DNA of 57,109 nt from Paraburkholderia sp. CNPSo 3274. GTDB taxonomy: Bacteria > Pseudomonadota > Gammaproteobacteria > Burkholderiales > Burkholderiaceae. Positions 1 to 8,031 of this stretch are shown here, in pieces. The notes below the pieces were generated by a model that was not told the DNA's origin, searched no databases, and was given only the letters and a program-made list of their open reading frames with translations. Where the stretch lies: NCBI RefSeq assembly GCF_024206475.1, contig NZ_JAMBPR010000059.1, forward strand, positions 1 through 57,109. The letters run 5' to 3'. The number at the start of each line of letters is the position of its first letter. Position 1 is the first letter of the stretch. Made by a program: the position numbers and the translations under genes.

Positions 1-212
1 CGCGCAAGGGCAACTGCCACGATAACGCCGCCATGGAAAGCTTCTTCGGCACCCTGAAGTCCGAGTTCTTTTACCCGACTCGCTTCGAGAGCATCGAAGC
101 ACTTCAGGCCGGCATCAAACACTACATTCACTACTACAATCACCAACGCATCAAGCTGAAGTTAAACGGGCTGAGTCCTGTGATGTACAGAACTCAGCCC
201 GTTCGGCCCTAG
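1..212 (+). mobile_element. IS3-family transposase (OrfB), C-terminal fragment at window edge
   Basis: Reading from base 3, an open frame runs into the window for 69 residues and stops with TAG at 210-212. It contains the signature GNCHDNAAMESFFGTLKSE, the region around the last acidic residue (E of the DDE triad) of IS3-family integrase-type transposases, followed by the usual C-terminal YYNHQRIKLKLNGLSPV segment. The N-terminal part and any OrfA lie outside the window, so intactness cannot be judged. The ending resembles IS150/IS3-group elements. The transposase reads toward the 3' end of the oppositely oriented glnS. Confidence 0.9.
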
Positions 213-220
213 CCAAATAC

Positions 221-245
221 TGTCCAGCTTTCCGGGGTCAGTTCA
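221..245. repeat. Right terminal inverted repeat of the IS3-family element
   Basis: Nine bases after the transposase stop, the sequence TGTCCAGCTTTCC..GGTCAGTTCA ends in CA. Read on the other strand it begins TGAACTGACCCCGGAAAG, the typical tip of IS150-like IS3 elements (TG...CA ends). The matching left repeat is outside the window, so the outer boundary at 245 and any 3-4 bp target duplication cannot be confirmed. Confidence 0.75.
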
Positions 246-265
246 CAAATCCGTGCGGGCTTTTT
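246..265. terminator. Half of a glnS terminator, probably split by the IS
   Basis: Immediately outside the IS end lies GTGCGGGCTTTTTG on the + strand, equivalent to AAAAAGCCCGCAC leaving glnS on the - strand. This looks like one arm plus the T/A tract of a bidirectional GC-rich hairpin. No complementary arm is present before the IS tip, so the other arm is inferred to lie beyond the element. Confidence 0.45.
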
Positions 266-291
266 GTTGGCCGGCAGGCGCGGCGCGAGCC

Positions 292-2010
292 TTACTTGCC
301 CCAGCTGTCGCGCAAACCGACGATGCGGTTGAAAACCGGCGCACCCAGCTTCGAATCGTAGCGGTCGGCGACGAAGTAGCCATGGCGCTCGAATTGATAG
401 CGGTCTTCCGGCGCGGCGTCGCGTGCGCCAGGTTCCAGATACGCTTGCACCACGCGCTTCGAATCCGGATTGAGCGCCTCGAGGAAGTCGCGGCCGCCCG
501 CGTCGGGCTGCTCTTCGCGGAACAGGCGATCGTAGAGGCGCACTTCCGCCGGGCACGCATGCGGTGCGCTGACCCAGTGAATGTTGCCCTTCACCTTGTA
601 GTTGTTCGCGCCTTCCGTGCCCGACTTGCTGTCCGGGAAGTAGTTGCAGTGCACGGCGATCACGTTGCCGTTCTCGTCCTTGTCCGCGCCCGTGCATTCG
701 ATCACGAAGCCATAGCGCAGACGCACCTTGTTGCCCGGGAACAGGCGGAAATAGCCCTTCGGCGGCGTTTCGTTGAAGTCCTCGCGCTCGATCCACAGCT
801 CGCGCGAGATCGGGAACGTGCGCAAGCCGCGCTCCGGATGGTGCGGATGCACGGGTGCCGTGCAGTCTTCGCTTTGACCTTCCGGATAGTTGTCGATGAT
901 GAGCTTGAGCGGGTCGAGCACGGCGGCCGTGCGCGGCGCCTTGTCGTCGAGGTCGTCGCGCAGCGCGCCTTCGAACACGCTCATGTCGATCCACGAATCG
1001 ACCTTCGTCACGCCGATACGCTCGCAGAAGAGCTGGATCGCTTCGGGCGTGAAGCCGCGGCGGCGCACGCCGACGATGGTCGGCATGCGCGGGTCGTCCC
1101 AGCCTTCCACATGGCCTTCGGTCACCAGTTGCAGCAGCTTGCGCTTGCTCGTGATCGCGTAGGTGAGGTTCAGGCGCGAAAACTCGATTTGTTGCGGCAG
1201 CGGGCGTGCGAACACGCCGGCGTCGGCGAGTTCGCCCAGCACCCAGTCATACAGCGGGCGATGGTCTTCGAACTCGAGCGTACACAGCGAATGTGTGATG
1301 TTTTCCAGCGCGTCCGAGATGCAGTGCGTGTAGTCGTACATCGGGTACACGCACCACTTGTCGCCGGTTCGGTAGTGATGCGCGAAGCGGATGCGGTAGA
1401 TCACCGGATCGCGCATGTTGAAGTTCGGCGACGCCATGTCGATCTTCGCTCGCAGCACATGTGCGCCTTCCTCGAATTCGCCTGCCTTCATGCGGCGGAA
1501 GAGGTCGAGGTTTTCGTCGACGGAGCGATCGCGGAACGGCGAGTTCTTGCCGGCTTCGGTGGCGGAGCCGCGGTTCGCGCGCATCTCTTCCGGCGACTGG
1601 CTGTCGACATACGCGCGGCCGCGCTGGATCAGCAGTTCGGCGAACTCGTAGAGCTTGTCGTAGTAGTCGCTCGCGTAGAAGAGGTATTCCTGATCGTCTT
1701 TCTTCCACTCGAAGCCGAGCCATTCGACGGCGTCGATGATGGAGTTGACGTACTCGACGTCTTCCTTCTCCGGGTTCGTGTCGTCAAAGCGCAGGTGGCA
1801 CACGCCGCCGTAGCTTTTCGCGACGCCGAAGTTCAGGCAGATGCTCTTCGCGTGGCCGATGTGCAGATAGCCGTTCGGCTCCGGCGGGAAACGCGTTTCC
1901 ACACGCTGCGCCCACTTGCCCGAGCGGTTGTCGTCGTCGATGATGTTGCGGATGAAATTGGATGCCGCAGGCGCTTCCGTGCGGTCGGCGTCTTTACGTT
2001 CGGTATTCAT
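292..2010 (-). CDS. glnS: Glutaminyl-tRNA synthetase (GlnRS)
   Basis: A class I aminoacyl-tRNA synthetase of 572 residues, close to the usual bacterial length, which charges tRNA-Gln with glutamine in the cytoplasm. The ATP-binding HIGH motif is at residues 50-53 within PPEPNGYLHIGHAKS. The KMSKS equivalent is ITSKR at about 286-290. The C-terminal half carries the GlnRS/GluRS anticodon-binding beta-barrels. The frame is open to 2142, but the ATG at 2010 gives the usual N-terminus, with the conserved FIRNIIDDD segment at residues 20-27. No good Shine-Dalgarno is visible. The gene stands alone, and an IS end lies 46 bp beyond its stop. Confidence 0.97.
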   Translation of the reverse strand: MNTERKDADRTEAPAASNFIRNIIDDDNRSGKWAQRVETRFPPEPNGYLHIGHAKSICLNFGVAKSYGGVCHLRFDDTNPEKEDVEYVNSIIDAVEWLGFEWKKDDQEYLFYASDYYDKLYEFAELLIQRGRAYVDSQSPEEMRANRGSATEAGKNSPFRDRSVDENLDLFRRMKAGEFEEGAHVLRAKIDMASPNFNMRDPVIYRIRFAHHYRTGDKWCVYPMYDYTHCISDALENITHSLCTLEFEDHRPLYDWVLGELADAGVFARPLPQQIEFSRLNLTYAITSKRKLLQLVTEGHVEGWDDPRMPTIVGVRRRGFTPEAIQLFCERIGVTKVDSWIDMSVFEGALRDDLDDKAPRTAAVLDPLKLIIDNYPEGQSEDCTAPVHPHHPERGLRTFPISRELWIEREDFNETPPKGYFRLFPGNKVRLRYGFVIECTGADKDENGNVIAVHCNYFPDSKSGTEGANNYKVKGNIHWVSAPHACPAEVRLYDRLFREEQPDAGGRDFLEALNPDSKRVVQAYLEPGARDAAPEDRYQFERHGYFVADRYDSKLGAPVFNRIVGLRDSWGK

Positions 2011-2160
2011 GCGAAAAGGGAGTCGTTCGAGGGCGCCCGTCAAAAGGATAAAAGCGCGTAACTGGGCACCCGATGGTGTCTTCCATTCTACCTGACGCGA
2101 CCCGCCGTGCCAGTCCCGGTGCCGGATCGTCGCGCGGACCACAACAAACGAGGGGAAAAC

Positions 2161-2724
2161 GTGACGACGAGCGAAACGCCGGTGCTGGTGCTACCGGGCT
2201 ATATGGATTCGGGGCCGGGGCACTGGCAGACGCGCTGGGAAGCCGCGCACGCGGGCTTCACAAGGGTGCAGATGCCCGACTGGATGCACCCGGACTGCGA
2301 GACGTGGTGCGCGGCGCTGGAGGCTGCCGTACAGCGCGCGCCTGCTGGCGTGCGCTTCGCCGCTCACAGCCTTGGCTGCCTGACCGTGGCGCACTGGGCC
2401 GCGCATCACGCGAGCGCGGCGACGCGCGCGAAGGTGGCTGGCGCGCTGCTGGTGGCGCTACCCGATCCGCACGGTCCCGAATTTCCGCGCGAGGCGCGAG
2501 GCTTCGATCCGGTTCCGCTGGCGGCGCTGCCGTTTGGGAGCGTCGTAGTCGCCAGCAGCGACGATCCGTATGGCGGCGTGGCGTTCTCGGAGCGCTGCGC
2601 GCAGGCGTGGGGCAGCCGCTGGATCGACATCGGCGCGCGCGGGCATATCAATGCGGAAAGTAGGCTCGATGACTGGCCGCAGGGGCTGGAGTGGCTGATG
2701 TCGATGGGGAAAGTGGGCGGCTAA
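2161..2724 (+). CDS. RBBP9/YdeN-family serine hydrolase
   Basis: A small alpha/beta hydrolase of 187 residues. The fold opens with LVLPGYMDSGPGHWQ. The nucleophile is Ser70 in AHSLG, the likely acid is Asp134 or Asp135 in SSDDPYGG, and the catalytic His is His162 in RGHINAESRLDDWPQG. These are the marks of the RBBP9/YdeN family, whose bacterial substrates are mostly unknown. I chose the GTG at 2161 because AACGAGGGGAAAAC precedes it as a ribosome site; the longer frame from 2107 starts with a low-complexity stretch. It converges with the CoA-transferase gene with only 15 bp between stops. Confidence 0.85.
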   Translation: MTTSETPVLVLPGYMDSGPGHWQTRWEAAHAGFTRVQMPDWMHPDCETWCAALEAAVQRAPAGVRFAAHSLGCLTVAHWAAHHASAATRAKVAGALLVALPDPHGPEFPREARGFDPVPLAALPFGSVVVASSDDPYGGVAFSERCAQAWGSRWIDIGARGHINAESRLDDWPQGLEWLMSMGKVGG

Positions 2725-2739
2725 GCAGCCGCCCGTGCG

Positions 2740-3960
2740 TTACACCACGCCCTTGCTGCGCAGCGCCGCCACCTGCTCCTCGCCGTAGCCAAGCACTTCG
2801 CGCAGTACCGCATCGGTATGCTCGCCGAGTGTGGGCGGATGACTCGCCACGCGCGGCGGCGTTTCGCTCATGCGGATGGGGTTGCCCACGAGCCGCGCCG
2901 TGCCGCCCGATGGGTGCGGCACGTCCACCTGCAACCCGCGCGCGATCACCTGCTCGTTCTCGAACACTTCCGCGAGGTTGTTGATCGGCCCACACGGCAC
3001 GCCTGCGGCTTCGAGCGCGCTGATCCAGTCGGCTTTCGTGCGCGCGCGGATCAGATCGGCAACGATCGGCACGAGCGTGTCGCGATGGCGCACGCGCGCC
3101 GGATTGGTCGCGAAGCGCTCGTCGTCGGCAAGCTCGGGCTGGCCCGCCACCTCGACGAACTTGCGGAACTGCCCGTCGTTGCCGACTGCGAGGATGATCC
3201 AGCTATCGCTCGTCTGGAACGCCTGATAGGGCACGATGTTCGGATGCGCGTTGCCCCAGCGCGCGGGCGGATTGCCGCTCGCCAGGTAGTTCGAGTTCAT
3301 GTTCGCGAGCATCGCCACCTGCACGTCGAGCAGCGCCATGTCGATGTATTGGCCCACGCCCGTGCGGTCGCGGTGCGCGAGCGCCGTCAGCACGGCAATG
3401 GTCGAATACATGCCGGTCATGAGGTCGGCGATCGCGACGCCCGCCTTTTGCGGGCCGCCGCCCGGCAGCGCGTCGCGCTCGCCGGTAATGCTCATGAAGC
3501 CGCCCATGCCCTGCACGATGAAGTCGTAGCCCGCGCGCGAGGCGTAGGGCCCGGTCTGGCCGAAGCCGGTGACCGAACAGTAGATGAGATCGGGCTTCAC
3601 TTCGCGCAGCGACGCGTAGTCGAGGCCGTATTTCTTCAACTGGCCTGCCTTGTAGTTCTCCAGCACGACATCGCTTTGCGCAGCCAGCTCGCGCACGATG
3701 CGCTGCCCCTCGGGCGTGGCGATATCCACCGTCACCGAGCGCTTGTTGCGGTTCGCGGCGAGGTAGTAGGCGGCCTCGGCTGTGTCCGCGCCATCGGGCG
3801 TCTTCAGGTACGGAGGGCCCCAGTGGCGTGTGTCGTCGCCGGCACCGGGGCGCTCCACCTTGATCACGTCGGCGCCGAAGTCGGCGAGGGTCTGTGCGCA
3901 CCACGGTCCGGCGAGGACGCGGGTGAGATCGAGTACGCGGATATGGCTGAGAGCGCCCAT
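2740..3960 (-). CDS. Family III CoA-transferase (CaiB/BaiF)
   Basis: A 406-residue member of the formyl-CoA transferase/CaiB family, which moves CoA between carboxylic acids through an enzyme-bound aspartyl intermediate. The N-terminus (VLDLTRVLAGPWCAQTLADF), the motif GADVIKVERPGAGDDTR and the likely catalytic Asp179 in VAIADLMTGMY are all present. The acyl substrate cannot be read from sequence; glutarate-, succinate- and mesaconate-type transferases all look like this. It is divergent from alaS across 326 bp. That gap holds a perfect 17-bp palindrome about 112 bp upstream of the start, suggesting control by an IclR-type regulator encoded elsewhere. Confidence 0.9.
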   Translation of the reverse strand: MGALSHIRVLDLTRVLAGPWCAQTLADFGADVIKVERPGAGDDTRHWGPPYLKTPDGADTAEAAYYLAANRNKRSVTVDIATPEGQRIVRELAAQSDVVLENYKAGQLKKYGLDYASLREVKPDLIYCSVTGFGQTGPYASRAGYDFIVQGMGGFMSITGERDALPGGGPQKAGVAIADLMTGMYSTIAVLTALAHRDRTGVGQYIDMALLDVQVAMLANMNSNYLASGNPPARWGNAHPNIVPYQAFQTSDSWIILAVGNDGQFRKFVEVAGQPELADDERFATNPARVRHRDTLVPIVADLIRARTKADWISALEAAGVPCGPINNLAEVFENEQVIARGLQVDVPHPSGGTARLVGNPIRMSETPPRVASHPPTLGEHTDAVLREVLGYGEEQVAALRSKGVV

Positions 3961-4027
3961 GCTGTGTCTTCCAATGTCGTTCTAAGGCAGGCCACGAGCG
4001 CGTGTTGTGCGCTGGCCGATGCCGCCC

Positions 4028-4058
4028 ATAGTAAGCGAAAAGGCGCGGTATGCGTCAA
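4028..4058 (-). promoter_or_regulatory. Possible promoter of the CoA-transferase gene
   Basis: On the - strand TTGACG (4053-4058) and TACTAT (4028-4033) form -35 and -10 candidates with a long 19-bp spacer. The predicted start near 4022 would put the palindrome at 4072-4088 around position -58. The long spacer suggests a weak promoter that needs an activator. This is inference from sequence only. Confidence 0.35.
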
Positions 4059-4071
4059 TATTCGGTACAAG

Positions 4072-4088
4072 GTTCCGCAGTGCGGAAC
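4072..4088. promoter_or_regulatory. Perfect 17-bp palindrome, IclR-type operator candidate
   Basis: GTTCCGCA-G-TGCGGAAC has 8-bp arms with no mismatch around a single central base. Its form resembles operators of IclR-family regulators (PcaR/PobR type GTTCCGCA..TGCGAAC sites). It lies in the divergent gap between the CoA-transferase gene and alaS, nearer the former. No iclR gene is in the window. Confidence 0.6.
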
Positions 4089-4178
4089 AAAATTATTCGC
4101 TCCAATGTGCTGTCGCGCGCCTTGTCGCGCCCATGCAAACCACGCCGGGCGCGCCGCCGCGAGCGCGCGACGATCCCG

Positions 4179-4184
4179 TATAAT
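4179..4184 (+). promoter_or_regulatory. alaS -10 element
   Basis: A perfect TATAAT in CCCGTATAATCGC lies about 100 bp before the alaS start and suggests a leader of roughly 95 nt. No convincing -35 hexamer is visible at 16-18 bp upstream. Apart from this element, the palindrome at 4072-4088 and the CoA-transferase promoter candidate, I see nothing in the 3961-4286 gap. Confidence 0.5.
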
Positions 4185-4286
4185 CGCTCGATTCAGCATC
4201 GGGGTTTTCGCCAGCAGCATGGGCCCCGAGCGCGACCACGACAAAGATTCAGCACCGTACGCCCCAGGAAGGACCCAACGCACGCC

Positions 4287-6911
4287 ATGAAAGCCGCCGA
4301 CATCCGCGAGAAATTCCTCAAGTTCTTCGAATCGAAGGGCCACACGATCGTGCGCTCGTCGAGCCTCGTGCCGGGCAACGACCCGACACTGCTCTTCACC
4401 AACTCGGGCATGGTGCAGTTCAAGGACGTGTTCCTCGGCACCGAGAAGCGCCCGTACACGCGCGCCACGACCGCGCAGCGCAGCGTGCGCGCAGGCGGCA
4501 AGCACAACGACCTCGAGAACGTCGGCTATACGGCGCGTCACCACACGTTCTTCGAGATGCTCGGCAACTTCTCGTTTGGCGACTACTTCAAGCGCGACGC
4601 AATCCACTACTGCTGGGAGCTGCTGACCAAGGTCTACGCGCTGCCGGCGGAAAAGCTCACGGTCACCGTCTACAAGGAAGACGACGAAGCCTTCGACATC
4701 TGGGCGAAGGAAATCGGCGTACCGGTCGAGCGCATCATCCGCATCGGCGACAACAAGGGCGCGCGTTACGCGTCGGACAACTTCTGGCAGATGGCCGACA
4801 CCGGTCCCTGCGGCCCGTGCTCGGAAGTGTTCTACGACCACGGCCCGGAAATCTGGGGCGGCCCCCCGGGTTCTCCTGAAGAAGACGGCGACCGCTTCAT
4901 CGAGATCTGGAATCTCGTGTTCATGCAGTTCAACCGCGATGCCCAGGGCAACATGACGCCGCTGCCCAAGCAGTGCGTCGACACGGGCATGGGGCTGGAG
5001 CGTCTCGCCGCGGTGCTCCAGCACGTGCACAGCAACTATGAGATCGACCTGTTCCAGAACCTCATCAAGGCGGCTTCGCGCGAAACGAATACGCCTGACC
5101 TCACGAACAACTCGCTGAAGGTCATTGCCGACCATATCCGCGCGTGCTCGTTCCTGATCGTCGACGGCGTGATTCCCGGCAACGAAGGCCGCGGCTACGT
5201 GCTGCGCCGCATCGTGCGCCGCGCGATCCGCCACGGCTACAAGCTCGGCCAGAAGGGCGCGTTCTTCCACAAGCTCGTGGCGGACCTCGTCGCCGAAATG
5301 GGCGCGGCCTATCCGGAACTCGCCGATGCGCAGCAGCGCGTAACCGACGTGCTGCGCCAGGAAGAAGAGCGCTTCTTCGAGACCATCGAGCACGGCATGT
5401 CGATTCTCGAAGCTGAACTGGCCGACCTCGAAGCCAAGGGCGCCAAGACGCTCTCGGGCGAACTCGCGTTCAAGCTGCACGACACGTACGGCTTCCCGCT
5501 CGACCTCACGGCCGACGTTTGCCGCGAACGCAACGTCACGGTCGACGAACCGGCGTTCGACGAAGCCATGGCGCGTCAGCGCGAGCAGGCGCGCGCGGCA
5601 GGCAAGTTCAAGATGACGCAGGGCCTCGAATACTCGGGCGCGAAGACGTCGTTCCACGGCTACGAGGAAATCGCGTTCGACGACGCGAAGGTGGTCGCGC
5701 TTTACGTGGACGGCGCTTCGGTGGGCGAGGTGAAGACGGGCCAGGACGCCGTGGTCGTGCTCGACCACACGCCGTTTTACGCGGAATCGGGTGGCCAGGT
5801 GGGCGACCAGGGCGTGATCTCGAACGCGAGCATCCGTTTCGCCGTGGCCGACACGCTCAAGGTTCAGGCAGATGTGAGTGGCCACCACGGCACGCTCGAG
5901 CAGGGCACGCTTAAGGTTGGCGACGTCGTGAAGGCGGAAATCGACGCCATTCGCCGCGCCCGCACCGCGCGCAACCACTCGGCCACGCACTTGATGCACA
6001 AGGCGCTGCGCGAGGTGCTCGGTTCGCACGTGCAGCAGAAGGGCTCGCTCGTCGACGCGGATAAGACCCGCTTCGACTTCGCGCACAACGCACCGATGAC
6101 GGACGACGAAATCCGCCGCGTCGAGCAGATCGTCAACGCGGAAGTGCTCGCGAACGCGCCCGGCATCGTGCGCGTAATGTCGTACGACGACGCGGTGAAG
6201 GGCGGCGCGATGGCGCTGTTCGGCGAGAAGTACGGCGACGAAGTGCGCGTGCTCGACCTCGGGTTCTCGCGCGAGCTGTGCGGCGGCACGCACGTCACGC
6301 GCAGCGGCGACATCGGTTTCTTCAAGATCGTGATGGAAGGCGGCGTGGCCGCGGGTATCCGCCGCGTGGAAGCGATCACGGGCGACAACGCCGTGCGCTT
6401 CGTGCAGGACCTCGACGCCAACATCAACGCGGCAGCCGCGGCGCTGAAGGCGCAGCCTTCGGAACTCACGCAGCGCATCGCGCAAGTTCAGGACCAGGTG
6501 AAGTCGCTGGAGAAGGAACTGGGCGCGCTCAAGTCGAAGCTCGCTTCGAGCCAGGGCGACGAGCTCGTGGGGCAGGCCATCGAAGTGAACGGCGTGCACG
6601 TACTGGCGGCGACGCTCGATGGCGCCGATTCGAAGACGCTGCGCGAGACCGTGGACAAGCTCAAGGACAAGCTCAAGAGCGCGGCGATCGTGCTGGCGGC
6701 TGTGGACGGCGGCAAGGTCAGTCTGATCGCGGGCGTGACCGCCGAGGCGAGCAAGAAGGTCAAGGCCGGCGAACTCGTAAACTTCGTCGCCCAGCAGGTC
6801 GGCGGCAAGGGCGGTGGCCGTCCCGACATGGCGCAGGCAGGCGGCACCGAGCCGGCCAACCTGCCGGCCGCGCTCGCCGGCGTGAAGGGCTGGGTCGAAG
6901 CGAAGCTGTAA
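4287..6911 (+). CDS. alaS: Alanyl-tRNA synthetase (AlaRS)
   Basis: A full-length class II synthetase of 874 residues that charges tRNA-Ala and edits mischarged Ser/Gly. The aminoacylation domain begins REKFLKFFESKGH with RSSSLVPGNDPTLLFTN. The editing domain has the zinc-site motifs HSATH (564-568) and CGGTH (665-669). The C-terminal C-Ala domain ends with GGKGGGRPDMAQAGG. The ATG at 4287 gives the canonical MKAADIREKF start; the open frame upstream to 4050 is non-coding leader. A strong terminator follows. Confidence 0.98.
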   Translation: MKAADIREKFLKFFESKGHTIVRSSSLVPGNDPTLLFTNSGMVQFKDVFLGTEKRPYTRATTAQRSVRAGGKHNDLENVGYTARHHTFFEMLGNFSFGDYFKRDAIHYCWELLTKVYALPAEKLTVTVYKEDDEAFDIWAKEIGVPVERIIRIGDNKGARYASDNFWQMADTGPCGPCSEVFYDHGPEIWGGPPGSPEEDGDRFIEIWNLVFMQFNRDAQGNMTPLPKQCVDTGMGLERLAAVLQHVHSNYEIDLFQNLIKAASRETNTPDLTNNSLKVIADHIRACSFLIVDGVIPGNEGRGYVLRRIVRRAIRHGYKLGQKGAFFHKLVADLVAEMGAAYPELADAQQRVTDVLRQEEERFFETIEHGMSILEAELADLEAKGAKTLSGELAFKLHDTYGFPLDLTADVCRERNVTVDEPAFDEAMARQREQARAAGKFKMTQGLEYSGAKTSFHGYEEIAFDDAKVVALYVDGASVGEVKTGQDAVVVLDHTPFYAESGGQVGDQGVISNASIRFAVADTLKVQADVSGHHGTLEQGTLKVGDVVKAEIDAIRRARTARNHSATHLMHKALREVLGSHVQQKGSLVDADKTRFDFAHNAPMTDDEIRRVEQIVNAEVLANAPGIVRVMSYDDAVKGGAMALFGEKYGDEVRVLDLGFSRELCGGTHVTRSGDIGFFKIVMEGGVAAGIRRVEAITGDNAVRFVQDLDANINAAAAALKAQPSELTQRIAQVQDQVKSLEKELGALKSKLASSQGDELVGQAIEVNGVHVLAATLDGADSKTLRETVDKLKDKLKSAAIVLAAVDGGKVSLIAGVTAEASKKVKAGELVNFVAQQVGGKGGGRPDMAQAGGTEPANLPAALAGVKGWVEAKL

Positions 6912-6950
6912 TCCGCGCGTCGCGGCTTGAACGCCGCTTTGCGGCGAAAA

Positions 6951-6979
6951 AGGGCTGTCCGTGAGGGCAGCCCTTTTTG
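6951..6979 (+). terminator. Intrinsic terminator of alaS
   Basis: AGGGCTG (6951-6957) pairs with CAGCCCT (6968-6974) and is followed by TTTTGT. It lies 39 bp after the alaS stop. Confidence 0.85.
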
Positions 6980-6992
6980 TTTCCCGCGCGGC

Positions 6993-7934
6993 TTATATGG
7001 CGTGAAGACCTGAGGGCGTGGCTGCAGCTTCACCCGCTAATGGCAACGCCGCGCTGCCCGTGCGTTGCGCATGCTCCAGCAGCGCTTCCTTCAGCGCGCC
7101 GAGCGCGGGCGAAAAGTGGCCCCGCCGCCAGGACAGCAGCGTGTCGATTTGACCGAGCTTGCCGAGCGAATGCATCGTGACCTCGTCGGCGCCGCGTTGC
7201 AGTTCGAGCACAGAGCGCGGCGCGACGGCCACGCCCGCGCCCGCCGCCACACACGCGACGATCGCGTGATACGAGCCCAGTTCCAGCACGCGCGAAGGCC
7301 GGATGCCGTGCTCCAGATACCAGCGCTCGACATAGGCGCGATACGCGCAGCCGCGCTCGAACGCGACGAGCGTGGAGAGCGCGATGTCGCCGGGCTGGCG
7401 GATCGGCCGGTGCCCGCGCGGCGTGAGCATCACGAGTTCCTCGCGATAGACCGGCACGAGCTCGAACACCTCGGGGTCCGGCAGGCCGTCGAGCGGTGTG
7501 GCGATCAGCGCGGCATCGATTTCGTACTCGCGCAGGCGCTCGATCAGCGTGCCGGTCGTGCCCGTTTCCAGTTCGAGCGTGACCTCGGGCCACGTCTGGT
7601 GATAGTGCGCGAGCAGGCCGGGCAGACGGCTTGCTGCAGCGCTCTCCATGGTGCCGAGCCGCAGGCGTCCCGCCGGGCGCCCGGCCTTCAGCGCATGGCG
7701 CGCTTCGTCCGCGAGCGCGAGCAGACGTTCGGCATAGGGCAGCAGGGTTTCACCGGCGGGCGTGAGAATGAGGCGGCGGCCCTCACGCGTGAAGAGCGGC
7801 GTGCCGAGCTGATCTTCGAGCTGCTTGATGCGCGTGGTCACGTTCGACTGCACGCGGTTGAGCTTGGCAGCGGCCCGCGTCACGCCGTTTTCCCGCACGA
7901 CCGCCCGGAAAATCGCCAGTTCGGCGAGGTCCAT
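6993..7934 (-). CDS. LysR-family transcriptional regulator
   Basis: A 313-residue LysR-type regulator. The N-terminal winged helix-turn-helix spans about residues 3-60 (AIFRAVVRENGVTRAAAKLNRVQSNVTTRI), followed by a linker and an effector-binding periplasmic-protein-like domain. I chose the ATG at 7934, preceded by GAGGAGAG, over the frame start at 7973. It is divergent from the MFS gene at 8032, with a perfect inverted repeat in the 97-bp gap. The natural reading is that it controls that transporter and itself. The inducer cannot be inferred. Confidence 0.9.
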   Translation of the reverse strand: MDLAELAIFRAVVRENGVTRAAAKLNRVQSNVTTRIKQLEDQLGTPLFTREGRRLILTPAGETLLPYAERLLALADEARHALKAGRPAGRLRLGTMESAAASRLPGLLAHYHQTWPEVTLELETGTTGTLIERLREYEIDAALIATPLDGLPDPEVFELVPVYREELVMLTPRGHRPIRQPGDIALSTLVAFERGCAYRAYVERWYLEHGIRPSRVLELGSYHAIVACVAAGAGVAVAPRSVLELQRGADEVTMHSLGKLGQIDTLLSWRRGHFSPALGALKEALLEHAQRTGSAALPLAGEAAATPSGLHAI

Positions 7935-7992
7935 AGTTCTCTCCTCGGAATGCATCGATTCATGATAATTCATTTTTCGTGAACGATAGAAT

Positions 7993-8010
7993 TGCCTACG
8001 ATGGTAGGCA
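7993..8010. promoter_or_regulatory. Perfect inverted repeat between lysR and MFS gene
   Basis: TGCCTAC-GATG-GTAGGCA has two 7-bp arms with no mismatch. It sits 22 bp before the MFS start and 59 bp before the lysR start. The T-N11-A pattern can be drawn within it, as expected for a LysR recognition site. Confidence 0.65.
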
Positions 8011-8031
8011 GTTGCTTAATCCGCTAATCTC

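Noticed and set aside
253..2061. A 602-codon open frame on the + strand across glnS
   Set aside because: It is antisense to a clear synthetase gene; long empty frames opposite genes are expected at this GC content, and its translation is Arg/Ala/His-rich with no recognisable domain.
3864..6599. A 911-codon open frame antisense to alaS
   Set aside because: Same shadow effect; it covers both the promoter gap and alaS, and the product has no family resemblance.
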